From Bacteroidales bacterium (GTDB taxonomy: Bacteria; Bacteroidota; Bacteroidia; Bacteroidales; UBA12170), in the NCBI GenBank assembly GCA_016744655.1, contig JADGDY010000026.1, forward strand, positions 1 through 39,904: a DNA stretch of 39,904 nucleotides, in the 5' to 3' direction. This document shows positions 7,658-16,207 of this stretch, one piece after another. The translations under genes and the position numbers were made by a program. A model generated the notes under the pieces. It was not told where the DNA came from and did no database searches. It saw nothing but the letters and a program-made list of their open reading frames with translations. The stretch's first letter is position 1, and each line of letters opens with the position of its first letter.

Positions 7658-9856
7658 ATGAAAAAATTATCTTTATTAATTGCATTATTAATTACGCTAG
7701 GTTCATTTGCACAATGGACTTCTGACACAGATGTGAATACATTAGTAGTAGAACCTGGTGGAAATGATATGCAAGCAGTCCAAACTGCAGATGGGCAAAC
7801 ATATGTGGTTTTCTGGAAATCAGTTGGAGCTCCTAATAATTACGAATTATGGCTTCAATTATTAGATGCCTCTGGTAATAAACAATTTGGTGATGAGGGG
7901 ATGATGATCAGCAATACTATTCCAATGAGTACTTTTACTGTTGCTTGGTCGGTAAGTGTTGATGCCAATGATGATTTATATGTTGGTGTTACTGGTACAG
8001 GTGATTATTCAGGTAGAGTATTTAAAATGGATACTGAAGGAACTCATTTATGGGGAACTGACGGATTAGTCATTACTGGTACTGCTTTTAATGTGACACT
8101 TCTACCAATGCAAAGTGGAAATATTGCTGTTTCTTATATTGCTGGTGACCAAGCAGTGATTCAAAAGTTTGATAGTGACGCCAATCCTATTTGGGCTAAC
8201 CCCACAACTATTACAAGTGGAACAAGTAAGACTGCTCCAGGTAATATGTTTGAAACTTCAGATGAATCTATCTCAATGATGTTTCATACCTACGCATATG
8301 GAGTAAACTCAACTATGTACGCTCAGAAATATGACAATGATGGTAATGCTGTGTGGACAAACCCAAGTCAATTATCCGATAAAACTACAGCATACAATAC
8401 CACATATAGTGGCGTTCAAGATGGCGATGTGTTTTATATAGGATATATGGGAGTACACGACAATCGTTTCGATTCTTATGTTCAATGTGTGAATCCTGAT
8501 GGAACTTTGCCTTGGGGGCTTAATGGTATGGATTTCGATATCAATGAAACTAATTTTGAGATGAATACACAGATTGCTTTTGAAGAAGGTTCTCCATACG
8601 TATGGGCGATTTGTATATATACCGATAATAATCAAAATCAAGCTGGTGAATTTGTTCAAAAGTTCGACAAAGAAACTGGTGCCAGACAGTTCACTGATAA
8701 TGCAAAAATGATTTATGGATTGAATGCTATACCTAAAGTTCATGCAAGTGCATTACATATAACCGAAGGACATCCTTTCTTCTTGTTGAAAACAGGTATG
8801 GATAATGGCGCTTCACCTACTAGACTAGATGTTTTAAAACTAGATACAGATGGTAATTTTGCATGGCCAGAAGAAGTAAAACCAATGGCCACTTATGAAG
8901 CCAATAAAGGGCGTATTTATTTAAGTGGAGCTATTAACAATCAGTGTGTGGCTTTATTTAATGAAGACAAATCCAATGGCGAAAAAATATATGCACAAAA
9001 TTTCGTTTTTGGAGAAGTTAGCACACCAGAACAACCTGTTTTAGTGAGCCCAGAAAATGAAACAGAAGATGTGGCCCTAGCTGCAACATTCACATGGGAA
9101 GCTTCAATTGGTGCGGCAAGCTATACTTTGCAAATTGCAGAGGATGCTTCTTTTACAAATATGGTGACCGAAGAAACAGGCATCTCAAACACAGAATATG
9201 ATTATACCCTAGCTAATTTCGAGACTACTTATTATTGGAGAGTGAAAGCCAGTAATACAAGTGGAGATAGCGATTGGTCAACAACTTGGAACTTTACAAC
9301 ATTAATGGCAGCTCCAGAACAGCCTGTTTTATTAACGCCAGAAAATGAAGCCACAGCTCTTCCAAAGGAATTGACTTTTACTTGGGAAAGCACACAAAAT
9401 GCAGATACTTATACCCTGCAGATTTCTGAAGATGAGGCGTTCACATCATTATTAGTGGATGAAAGTGGATTAACGGCAACTAGTTATGATTTTATATTAC
9501 CTGACTATTTAACTACTTATTTTTGGAGAGTGATGGCTACAAACACCACAGGTGATAGTGATTGGTCAGCAGTATGGAGCTTTACCACCGACCTAAATAT
9601 CGGTATGGAGAATATAGCAGCAGATTTAGATTTAAATATCTATCCAAATCCTGCTACTGAGTATATGATGATTGATTTAAATCAAAATGCCACAATTTCT
9701 ATTTATTCATTGGCCGGAACATTAGTTAAATCTATTGATATTGATGGGAACAATAGCAAAGTGGATATCTCAGACCTAGCAGATGGAGCTTATTTATTGA
9801 AGCTTTATAGTACAGAAGGAGCTTATTTATCTTCTCAAAAGATGATTAAAAAATAA
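7658..9856 (+). CDS. Secreted protein with two FN3 domains and T9SS sorting domain
   Basis: 732 residues. The signal peptide MKKLSLLIALLITLGSFA is followed by a mature start QWTSD. Residues about 25-450 form a beta-propeller-like region with repeated W..DG or DG.F.W blocks. Two fibronectin type III-like repeats follow (about 457-547 and 551-645), each opening PEQPVL(V/L)(S/T)PENE and closing YYWRV or YFWRV ... W.FTT. The last 80 residues (IYPNPATEYMMIDL ... GAYLLKLYS ... KMIKK) are a type A T9SS sorting domain. The N terminus and propeller resemble the protein at 3108-5024, which has a different C-terminal spacer, so the two may be diverged paralogues. No catalytic motif was recognised; adhesion or surface binding is possible. 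Confidence 0.85.
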   Translation: MKKLSLLIALLITLGSFAQWTSDTDVNTLVVEPGGNDMQAVQTADGQTYVVFWKSVGAPNNYELWLQLLDASGNKQFGDEGMMISNTIPMSTFTVAWSVSVDANDDLYVGVTGTGDYSGRVFKMDTEGTHLWGTDGLVITGTAFNVTLLPMQSGNIAVSYIAGDQAVIQKFDSDANPIWANPTTITSGTSKTAPGNMFETSDESISMMFHTYAYGVNSTMYAQKYDNDGNAVWTNPSQLSDKTTAYNTTYSGVQDGDVFYIGYMGVHDNRFDSYVQCVNPDGTLPWGLNGMDFDINETNFEMNTQIAFEEGSPYVWAICIYTDNNQNQAGEFVQKFDKETGARQFTDNAKMIYGLNAIPKVHASALHITEGHPFFLLKTGMDNGASPTRLDVLKLDTDGNFAWPEEVKPMATYEANKGRIYLSGAINNQCVALFNEDKSNGEKIYAQNFVFGEVSTPEQPVLVSPENETEDVALAATFTWEASIGAASYTLQIAEDASFTNMVTEETGISNTEYDYTLANFETTYYWRVKASNTSGDSDWSTTWNFTTLMAAPEQPVLLTPENEATALPKELTFTWESTQNADTYTLQISEDEAFTSLLVDESGLTATSYDFILPDYLTTYFWRVMATNTTGDSDWSAVWSFTTDLNIGMENIAADLDLNIYPNPATEYMMIDLNQNATISIYSLAGTLVKSIDIDGNNSKVDISDLADGAYLLKLYSTEGAYLSSQKMIKK

Positions 9857-9880
9857 TACGGAGAGTTTGTAATGAGTTGA

Positions 9881-9920
9881 ATACCCCAACATTCGTTCAG
9901 AATGCTTGGGGTATTTTTTA
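9881..9920 (+). terminator. Strong intrinsic terminator after the T9SS protein
   Basis: A 14-bp stem pairs ATACCCCAA-CATTC (9881-9894) with GAATG-C-TTGGGGTAT (9900-9914), with one bulged base and a 5-base loop, followed immediately by TTTTTT (9915-9920). It lies 25 bases after the stop codon at 9856. Confidence 0.85.
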
Positions 9921-9931
9921 TACCCATTGTT

Positions 9932-9962
9932 TAATGAAATGAGCTATAAAAGCATTTCATTA
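9932..9962. repeat. 10-bp inverted repeat
   Basis: TAATGAAATG (9932-9941) and CATTTCATTA (9953-9962) are perfect complements around an 11-base loop. No T-run follows. It lies just before the longer dyad at 9973-10044, which re-uses the motif ATGAAATAA. Confidence 0.5.
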
Positions 9963-9972
9963 TTACAATGGT

Positions 9973-10044
9973 TAATGCCGATATGAAATAATCTAGTGTA
10001 AAAAGTATTTTCTTAATACAAACTTTATTTCATCGTCGGCATTA
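9973..10044. repeat. Long inverted repeat, 19-20 bp arms
   Basis: Arms 9973-9991 (starting TAATGCCGA) and 10025-10044 (ending TCGGCATTA) are complementary apart from one short mismatch/bulge, around a loop of about 33 bases. A 72-base snap-back element of this kind in a gene-free spacer resembles a miniature mobile element or an RNA hairpin. No second copy was found in the window. Confidence 0.6.
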
Positions 10045-10404
10045 TTCCTAACACCCAATAAATCACAATAGAATTTGAAAGAGAAACCCTATCTGTCCAA
10101 TAAATCGAAATAATTGGACAAATAAGCAAATCATGTTCATTTTTTGATGGTTCTGGGGTGTTTGATCAGTTTTATTGAAAAAATGGACACCCAAAAAGAT
10201 AGTATTGAGGTATTTTATGTGAATGATGATTTAATACGGATATTGGAGGGCTAGCTTATCAGGTACCTTCTGTATTTTACTTAATTCTACGAATTGATAT
10301 ATTGCTTAATGGTTTTTTTCTTAGCTTTGGGATGATGAAAGTTCAATTAGTATGATTGAGTTTCCTGATAGTATTTATAGCATCAAATCCTTTTAAAACC
10401 AGTT
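10045..10404. other. Spacer upstream of the nuclease-helicase gene
   Basis: It holds a perfect 8-bp inverted repeat TGTCCAAT/ATTGGACA (10094-10101 and 10113-10120, 11-base spacer) that could be an operator, and a short frame at 10183-10254 (MDTQKDSIEVFY..., 23 residues) that looks like a fragment. No clear promoter consensus was seen before the ATG at 10405. Confidence 0.45.
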
Positions 10405-12378
10405 ATGTTAAACTATTACTATTCAGATAGCATTATTAATTTTAGTCAAAAATCTCTCGAAACAATTATAGGAGAGATATCAGTAAATAGCAGAACTGGT
10501 CATATAAATACTGAATTGTATGCATGGGAAAATCAGGTTTTAACTCTTAAAGAAGCATTAAAAAATAGAGAAGGGCAATTGTATTTTGAATTTTCAATCC
10601 CTCGGATGGGTAAACGAGTTGATTGTTTGCTGATAATTAGAAACATAGTTTTTGTAATAGAGTTCAAAGTAGGTGAGAAAATGTATCTCAGTCATGATGT
10701 TGAGCAGGTTTGGGATTATGCTTTAGATTTAAAGAATTTCCATAAACCTAGTCATGAATTATTACTTGTTCCAATTCTTGTTGCAACTCATGCGGATTGC
10801 TTACCTATCGATATTATTGCCACTAGTCACTATGATAACCTTACAGAACCACTGAAGACTAATTCAAAAAATCTTGGTAAAACTATAGATAGTGTTTTGA
10901 GCTTTTTCGCATCAGAAGAGGGTGTGAATTGCAACAAATTTGTTACAGGAAGTTATTCTCCAACACCAACTATTATAGAAGCTGCAGTAACATTATATAA
11001 TAATCATAATGTTGAAGAAATTACAAGAAGTGATGCCGATGCAACTAATCTGAAAGTTACTACAAAGTATATTTCGGATACAATTTCAATCGCTAAAAAA
11101 GAAAGCAAGAAAATAATTTGCTTTGTTACTGGAGTACCTGGAGCAGGAAAAACACTCGTAGGATTGAAAGTAGCTTCTGAGCATTTAGATAATGAAAAAG
11201 GTAATTCTAGTGTGTTCTTATCAGGAAACAAGCCATTAGTTCATATTTTACAAGAAGCATTGACAAGAGATAAAGTTTTACAAGAAAAGCTAAAAGGAAT
11301 TAAGTTAACCAAGAAAATTGCGAGAGAAGGTGTAAAATCATTTATTCAAATTATCCACCATTATAGGGATGAGTATTTAAGAGATAAAAAAGCACCATAC
11401 GATCACATTGCTATTTTTGATGAAGCACAACGTGCCTGGACAAAAGAACAAACTGTAAAATTCATGCGGGAGAAAAAGAACGAACCAAACTTTCAATTCT
11501 CAGAGCCTGAGTTCCTAATTTCTTGTTTAGATCGACATAAAGATTGGGCTGTGATTGTTTGTTTAGTTGGTGGTGGACAAGAAATAAATACTGGTGAGGC
11601 AGGGATATCTGAATGGATAAAAGCTGTAAAAAGTTCTTTCGCTAATTGGGAGACAAGAATTTCACCTAACTTGTTTGATTCAGAATATGATGCCATTGAA
11701 GCCATCAAAGGATTAAAAGAATGTAGTAGAGTAGAATTTAATACAGACTTGCATTTATCGGTTTCTATGCGTTCATTTAGAGCAGAAAATGTCTCAAGAT
11801 TAGTCAAGGAACTATTGGATTTGAACACTGAAGCGAAAACCACGCTGAAACTGCTTGAAGATAAATACCCAATTGTTTTAACAAGAGATTTAAAAAAGGC
11901 AAAAAATTGGTTGAAAGAAAAAGCTAGAGGAAGCGAAAGATATGGAATGGTGGTTTCTTCACAAGCCTATCGATTAAAGCCTTTGGCTATAGATGTAAGA
12001 TCTCCAATCAATCATGTCAATTGGTTTCTAAATGGGAAAGATGACATAAGATCATCATATTTTCTGGAAGATGTTGCAACAGAATTTCAAATTCAAGGTT
12101 TAGAGCTGGATTGGGCCTGTGTTATTTGGGATGGTGATCTAAGATTTCAAACTGATCATTGGTCAACACATTCTTTTAAAGGAAATAAATGGCAAAATAT
12201 CAATAAAGAGATTAGAAAGAAATATCTTATTAATGCATATAGAGTTTTACTAACTCGATCTAGGCAGGGAATGGTTATTGTAGTTCCTGAGGGTAACAAC
12301 GAAGACCATACAAGGCAACCAGAATTCTATGATTCTACATATCAATATTTGTCAGAAATTGGAATTAAGAATATATAA
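10405..12378 (+). CDS. PD-(D/E)XK nuclease fused to DUF2075-type helicase/NTPase
   Basis: 657 residues. The N-terminal domain has a PD-(D/E)XK-like core: VDC (D73), EFK (E86, K88), then Q101 in EQVWDYALDL. The C-terminal domain is a superfamily 1-like NTPase of the DUF2075 type (related to the Schlafen group 3 helicase domain). It has Walker A GVPGAGKT (243-250), Walker B IFDEAQ (337-342), a motif III-like LVGGGQEIN, IQGLELDW (motif V-like) and RVLLTRSRQGMVIVVP (motif VI-like). All key residues are present, so it is probably an active nucleic-acid-processing enzyme. It stands alone between unrelated genes, with a terminator before and after. DUF2075 proteins often occur in defence regions, so an anti-phage or repair role is plausible but inferred. 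Confidence 0.8.
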   Translation: MLNYYYSDSIINFSQKSLETIIGEISVNSRTGHINTELYAWENQVLTLKEALKNREGQLYFEFSIPRMGKRVDCLLIIRNIVFVIEFKVGEKMYLSHDVEQVWDYALDLKNFHKPSHELLLVPILVATHADCLPIDIIATSHYDNLTEPLKTNSKNLGKTIDSVLSFFASEEGVNCNKFVTGSYSPTPTIIEAAVTLYNNHNVEEITRSDADATNLKVTTKYISDTISIAKKESKKIICFVTGVPGAGKTLVGLKVASEHLDNEKGNSSVFLSGNKPLVHILQEALTRDKVLQEKLKGIKLTKKIAREGVKSFIQIIHHYRDEYLRDKKAPYDHIAIFDEAQRAWTKEQTVKFMREKKNEPNFQFSEPEFLISCLDRHKDWAVIVCLVGGGQEINTGEAGISEWIKAVKSSFANWETRISPNLFDSEYDAIEAIKGLKECSRVEFNTDLHLSVSMRSFRAENVSRLVKELLDLNTEAKTTLKLLEDKYPIVLTRDLKKAKNWLKEKARGSERYGMVVSSQAYRLKPLAIDVRSPINHVNWFLNGKDDIRSSYFLEDVATEFQIQGLELDWACVIWDGDLRFQTDHWSTHSFKGNKWQNINKEIRKKYLINAYRVLLTRSRQGMVIVVPEGNNEDHTRQPEFYDSTYQYLSEIGIKNI

Positions 12379-12493
12379 ATTTCTTCTTTATAACTCAGTC
12401 CAAAATGTAACTTCTACCTAATTCAAAATCAAATGCGAAACCGATGATTTCGCATTTCAAAATCTAGTTGAAATAATAAAAACAATCACACAA

Positions 12494-12526
12494 AAAAACC
12501 CAACGAAAATAAATCGTCAGGTTTTT
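12494..12526. terminator. Bidirectional terminator between convergent genes
   Basis: AAAAACC-CA-ACGA (12494-12506) pairs with TCGT-CA-GGTTTTT (12514-12526) around a 7-base loop, with a symmetrical 2x2 internal mismatch. T-runs on each strand serve the helicase gene ending at 12378 (+) and the TonB receptor ending at 12547 (-). Confidence 0.7.
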
Positions 12527-12546
12527 CAATGATGCAAATCTCAAGA

Positions 12547-14610
12547 CTAGAATCTAAAACTCAGCCCCAATATAAAGTTCCTACCGGGCTCAAAATAAAC
12601 CATATTTGTTCCTGGCATTTGGTTTTTATAAGCTCTGCTTAAATGCTCCACATAGTTTTCATCGAAGATATTTTCTATGTTCATGGTCACATTTAATCCT
12701 CTGCCTATATGATAACGAGCTGAGAAATCGAATATCTTAAAAGCATCGGATTTGCTCTCGTTAAAACTCGTAGATACTCGGTCTTGCTCCATCACAAAAC
12801 GAGAGTTAAAAGTGGCGCCCCAGCGTTTGCTCTCATACTTTAATCCCAGATTAAACTCCATGGGCGGAATTTCTGCCAATGGCTCATCCATACTTTTGTT
12901 CTCACCAATGGTATAGGCTCCAGTTCCATAAACACTTAAGTTCTTATAGAACTCATAAGCTGCTGCCAACTCAAATCCATATAATCTGGCATCCTCCACA
13001 TTTTCATAACGCTTGGCATGCTTGGGTTCCATACAGGGCATATACTTTCGGCTTAAAGTAGTGTCCAAATTGGCTTGTATATAATTCTTCACGAAGGCAT
13101 AGAATACACCAGCCTCCAAAGAGAATTTTTGCTTATTCACCTTGAATTTTAAATCGTTTTGGAAGTTTTGCTCCATTTCTAAATTTGGATTTCCTACATA
13201 TTCATAGGCATCCATGCCCACGGTGAGGTGGTTGAGATATCTTTCTATCAGCTCTGGCGCTCTTTGTCCGAGTCCAACAGACCATTCTAAAAACATGCCG
13301 TCAGCCAATTTATAATTCAGTCTTGAGTTGATCATAAATGCCACATCGTCTTTCTTTCCTAAACCAGGGTAAAGAGCTGCAAAATCGGCTGCAGGTTTAT
13401 TAATATCAGATGAAACCATATCGACTCTGGCTCCAGCTTTCCATTGCCATAAGTCAGAAATCTGCCAATTAGACTCCACAAATACCCCCAAGTCACTCTG
13501 TTTACTATCTTGCCAAATGGCATCGGTAAATGTTTTTGGTGGGTCCATTATCATTCCTGTACAAGGGTTTTCTGATACTATTCTGGTTCTGTCGCCTTGC
13601 TTTCCGATGAGTTTATAATCAGCACCAAATAAGAGCTGATGTTGGTCTGAGATTCTATAGGACAGTTCACCTCGAGCTCCATAGGTTTGGGATTGTAATG
13701 CAGAAACGGCATCCACTATTTTTAAATTGGGTCGGCGGTGATTACTCATCTGATGGTCTATCAAATTCCCAAAAACCTTAAACTCGGCTCTATAGATTTT
13801 CTTGGAAGCATCTTTATATAAATAACGAAGTGCGCCGGTACTAGAATTGTCAAAATCACCATCCATAGGAAGTCCAGCAAAAAGCACATCTTTGGCAAAA
13901 GATTGTTTCCAATCTAAGATAATCTGGTTCTTAGAATTGATAAACCAAGCCGCTTGTGCGCCATAATCCGAATGCTTAAAACTGGAAAGGATTTCAGTTC
14001 CGTCCCCACTTTTATAATTCCCAAAGTCCTTAAGACCTCCATAGGCTTTCAGCAAGTATTTCTTATCAGAAATCTGAATTCTAGCTTGTCCATCTGTACT
14101 TTCTCCATTGGTATGATAAAACCATCCAGCATAACCATGAACTTGAAATCCATCGGTGGCCCTCGGGTCTTTAGATTTAAAATTGAGGATGCCTCCGGTA
14201 TTCATTCCATACCTCACACTATAAGGCCCTTTTATAATTTCTATGGATTCTAAATCTTCTAGGTTGATATGAGAAGTTGGAGCATCCATTCTGTTGGGAC
14301 AAGCAGGATTGGTTTGCATAAAACCATTGCTTAATAGTTGTAATTGATCGGCTTTAAATCCTCTAATTACAGGGTCGGTAGCGTAGTTTCCTCTTTTTAT
14401 CAGGCTGATATTGGGGCTTTGTTTAATGATTTTCCCAACATCTTCTTTGCTTCTATTATTTTCGGTGATTTTTATCTTTTCATCGGTTTCTAGGCTATTG
14501 CCAAAGACTTCAATCCCCGAAATATTTAAAGTGGTATCCACCTTTTGGGCATACATATTCATGCCCATTAATAGGATTGAAATACCTATGATGTATTTGA
14601 TATTGTTCAT
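12547..14610 (-). CDS. TonB-dependent outer-membrane copper receptor, OprC/NosA-like
   Basis: 687 residues with signal peptide MNNIKYIIGISILLMGMNMYA. The plug domain spans about residues 40-150 (IIKGPYSVRYGMNTGGILNF), and a 22-strand-type barrel ends in the terminal aromatic FRF. Established knowledge: the Pseudomonas copper receptor OprC binds copper through a CxxxM motif in the plug and an HxM motif in the barrel about 180 residues later. Here CPNRM (C104, M108) and HQM (H286, M288) have the same form and spacing, which strongly favours copper over siderophore uptake. Further Cys/Met clusters (NPCTGMIMD, YMPCMEPKH) fit a metal path. It lacks the carboxypeptidase-like N-terminal extension of SusC proteins. 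Upstream is the small Cys-containing protein at 15062. Confidence 0.85.
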   Translation of the reverse strand: MNNIKYIIGISILLMGMNMYAQKVDTTLNISGIEVFGNSLETDEKIKITENNRSKEDVGKIIKQSPNISLIKRGNYATDPVIRGFKADQLQLLSNGFMQTNPACPNRMDAPTSHINLEDLESIEIIKGPYSVRYGMNTGGILNFKSKDPRATDGFQVHGYAGWFYHTNGESTDGQARIQISDKKYLLKAYGGLKDFGNYKSGDGTEILSSFKHSDYGAQAAWFINSKNQIILDWKQSFAKDVLFAGLPMDGDFDNSSTGALRYLYKDASKKIYRAEFKVFGNLIDHQMSNHRRPNLKIVDAVSALQSQTYGARGELSYRISDQHQLLFGADYKLIGKQGDRTRIVSENPCTGMIMDPPKTFTDAIWQDSKQSDLGVFVESNWQISDLWQWKAGARVDMVSSDINKPAADFAALYPGLGKKDDVAFMINSRLNYKLADGMFLEWSVGLGQRAPELIERYLNHLTVGMDAYEYVGNPNLEMEQNFQNDLKFKVNKQKFSLEAGVFYAFVKNYIQANLDTTLSRKYMPCMEPKHAKRYENVEDARLYGFELAAAYEFYKNLSVYGTGAYTIGENKSMDEPLAEIPPMEFNLGLKYESKRWGATFNSRFVMEQDRVSTSFNESKSDAFKIFDFSARYHIGRGLNVTMNIENIFDENYVEHLSRAYKNQMPGTNMVYFEPGRNFILGLSFRF

Positions 14611-14710
14611 TTAATTTTTGATTTGTTTAAGCTTTTAAAACATAGTCATTATATTATTATTCCGATTAATTAAAAATGGAATTCAGCATATGAATATATT
14701 GAAAATCAAT

Positions 14711-14735
14711 TTTGCCCCTCACCCTAAAGGGAGGC
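14711..14735 (+). repeat. CCCTAAAGGG repeat, copy 1
   Basis: TTTGCCCCTCACCCTAAAGG begins this copy, and GGAGG follows. The reverse complement of copy 2 (14961-14983) matches it with about two differences, and a third copy lies at 37712-37735. The core CCCTAAAGGG is self-complementary. Confidence 0.6.
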
Positions 14736-14960
14736 TGATTTTCAATAGCATTATCCTTTTGAATAAACAGAAATAACAATACTTGTTAAATGGAATATTT
14801 CAAAATTCTATTGACTAGTTTCTAATAATAATGGAGAAGGTAGTCTAAAAAATCAGAAGTTGGGCTAAAGGAATACCTGCTACATTGTTGAATTTGCAAA
14901 TCAGCTAGTTCTGAATAATTTAACTTCAGATGATAGCTCTTGATTTCGACTTGCTTTTTT

Positions 14961-14983
14961 GCTCCCTTTAGGGTAGGGGCAAA
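14961..14983 (-). repeat. CCCTAAAGGG repeat, copy 2 (inverted)
   Basis: GCTCCCTTTAGGGTAGGGGC followed by AAA is the near reverse complement of copy 1. The flank GCAAAAAA on its minus strand is shared with copy 3 near 37735. Confidence 0.6.
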
Positions 14984-15061
14984 CAAAAAAACTAATTGCA
15001 GCATGTTTTAATTAACAGCTTCGATTTATTCTAAAACTTCTAGACTAAGCTTCTAAGAAAA

Positions 15062-15451
15062 CTAAACAAACAGCTCAGGAGGATGGAAAATATTAGCTAA
15101 AAAAGGTTGCATGGTTTGAGGAGGAGACAAGCAATGATAACTTCCTCCATTGATATGTTCTAAGCTTTGATTTTCTCCTTGAAGGAGTATGGCGATAATT
15201 TCCGGATAGAATATAGGTGCTACAGATTTAGAAAATGGATATTCTTCTTGTGCTGGTTTTTGTTGGTCCAATTGTTTCTTTAAATGGCATTTTCCATTAC
15301 AAGCAGGCTTATCCTGATTGTCTTTATTCTCACAAAGCACATTCACAAAATAATCGTAATTCACATAATAGTTGATGTATACCAAGCTATGATAAGATTG
15401 GTAGGACATAAATGCCATCACTAAAATTATGGAAAGAAATTTCTGTGTCAT
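15062..15451 (-). CDS. Small Cys-containing envelope protein upstream of copper receptor
   Basis: 129 residues. A hydrophobic N terminus (FLSIILVMAFMSY) acts as a signal peptide or anchor, followed by INYYVNYDYFVNVLCENKD and CNGKCHLKKQL. The pattern LCENKD...CNGKCHLKKQL recurs, from memory, in small uncharacterised Bacteroidota proteins near copper-type TonB receptors. The CxxxCH cluster plus late His residues (HINGGSYHC, IFHPP) suggest metal binding. Transcription precedes the OprC-like receptor on the same strand and starts from a consensus promoter that leaves almost no leader. Function is unproven; a periplasmic copper-handling partner of the receptor is the best guess. CxxxCH is one residue longer than the CxxCH haem motif, so a cytochrome is unlikely. 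Confidence 0.75.
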   Translation of the reverse strand: MTQKFLSIILVMAFMSYQSYHSLVYINYYVNYDYFVNVLCENKDNQDKPACNGKCHLKKQLDQQKPAQEEYPFSKSVAPIFYPEIIAILLQGENQSLEHINGGSYHCLSPPQTMQPFLANIFHPPELFV

Positions 15452-15458
15452 TGCATGG

Positions 15459-15490
15459 CAAATTTATTCCAATTTATTCGGGTATCCAAA
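15459..15490 (-). promoter_or_regulatory. Consensus promoter of the small Cys-containing gene
   Basis: On the minus strand TTTG (15490-15487), 20 bases, then TAAATTTG (15466-15459): a full match to the Bacteroidota consensus. The ATG at 15451 is 7 bases beyond the -7 G, so the mRNA is predicted to be leaderless or nearly so. Confidence 0.65.
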
Positions 15491-15563
15491 TACCGAAATA
15501 GATTTGGGTTTTGCTTGCTCAAATTTACATAAATTAAATCAGAATGTATTTGGGTTAAAGAGG

Positions 15564-15598
15564 CATAGAGCAGCGCAACATCTATAGATACACGAATA
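15564..15598 (+). repeat. Degenerate partial copy of the 577-bp repeat start
   Basis: AGAGCAGCGCAACATCTATA followed by a diverged tail resembles the opening of repeat copy 3 (AGAGCAGCGCAATATCTATA). It suggests the array once extended further left. Confidence 0.5.
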
Positions 15599-15630
15599 GA
15601 TAAGAATTTCATTGTTCGGGTTCCTGTAAA

Positions 15631-16207
15631 GCTGCAGAGCAGCGTTCTATTTATAGAAAAACGAGAACACGAGTATTTCAAAAGCCGCCAGTTTTCAGTT
15701 AGCATAAAACATAGAGCTCAGCGGCGATCAACAAAATCAGGATTGTGGTTTGTTAAAAAGAAATAGGAGGATGTTTTTCATATGGAAATAGGACAGGCCA
15801 GTCGGCAGGAAGAATAGGCTTCGAAATTATATCTTCTAGCCGACTGTGAAATATTAGGGGATTCATAGCCCCGAGTTAAAACTCAGGGCTATTTATAAAC
15901 TCGGGGTTATTTATATTGAAGTGCTGACGCATCGGTTAATGACGATAATATCATTATCGCTACATCCATCGTTGCGAACAGCATCGTTCCGAATTTTCAG
16001 CCTTCTATTCTAATCGTCATTCTATTTAAGAAAGAAATAGCAATGGGTTTTAACCCATTGTAAAAATGCCAAAATAAAAACATAAGCCGAACGGAAAAAC
16101 TAATGAAAGAAACAGAAAAGCAACACGGCTTTGTTAGAGGCTAGAATAGGGTTTCAATATTAAATATAACAAGTCAGTCAATAGAAAAAAATCTTCAAAT
16201 GTATTAA
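15631..16207. repeat. 577-bp direct repeat, copy 1
   Basis: A non-coding unit opening with the hairpin GCTGCAGAGCAGC (15631-15643). Dyads in order: GCCGC/GCGGC (15684-15688, 15721-15725), CAGTCGGC/GCCGACTG (15799-15806, 15839-15846), AGCCC-GAGTT/AACTC-GGGCT (15867-15890), CGATAAT/ATTATCG (15943-15959), the perfect dyad CAATGGGTTTTAACCCATTG (16041-16060), and AAGCCG/CGGCTT (16084-16089, 16126-16131). No frame of gene-like quality spans it. It could be a family of structured RNAs, a REP/BIME-like cluster or a non-autonomous mobile unit. Confidence 0.85.

Larger units (their letters stand above)
14611..15061. other. Intergenic region with an inverted pair of CCCTAAAGGG repeats
   Basis: It separates the small Cys-containing gene from the copper receptor. 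Between the inverted repeats (14711-14735 and 14961-14983) lie about 225 bases with no convincing gene. The short minus-strand frame 14822-15004 reads through one repeat and is not considered real. A loose -7-like TATGTTTT lies on the minus strand before the receptor start. Confidence 0.5.

Noticed and set aside
10183..10254. 23-residue frame MDTQKDSIEVFY...
   Set aside because: Too short and without a promoter or neighbour to support it. It may be a gene fragment, but no parent family was recognised.
14822..15004. 60-residue minus-strand frame
   Set aside because: It reads through a CCCTAAAGGG repeat (FAPTLKGAKKQ), has no promoter or ribosome-binding site, and lacks protein-like composition.
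15448..15705. 85-residue minus-strand frame
   Set aside because: It overlaps the promoter of the small Cys-containing gene and the opening of the 577-bp repeat, and it is not preserved in copies 2 and 3.
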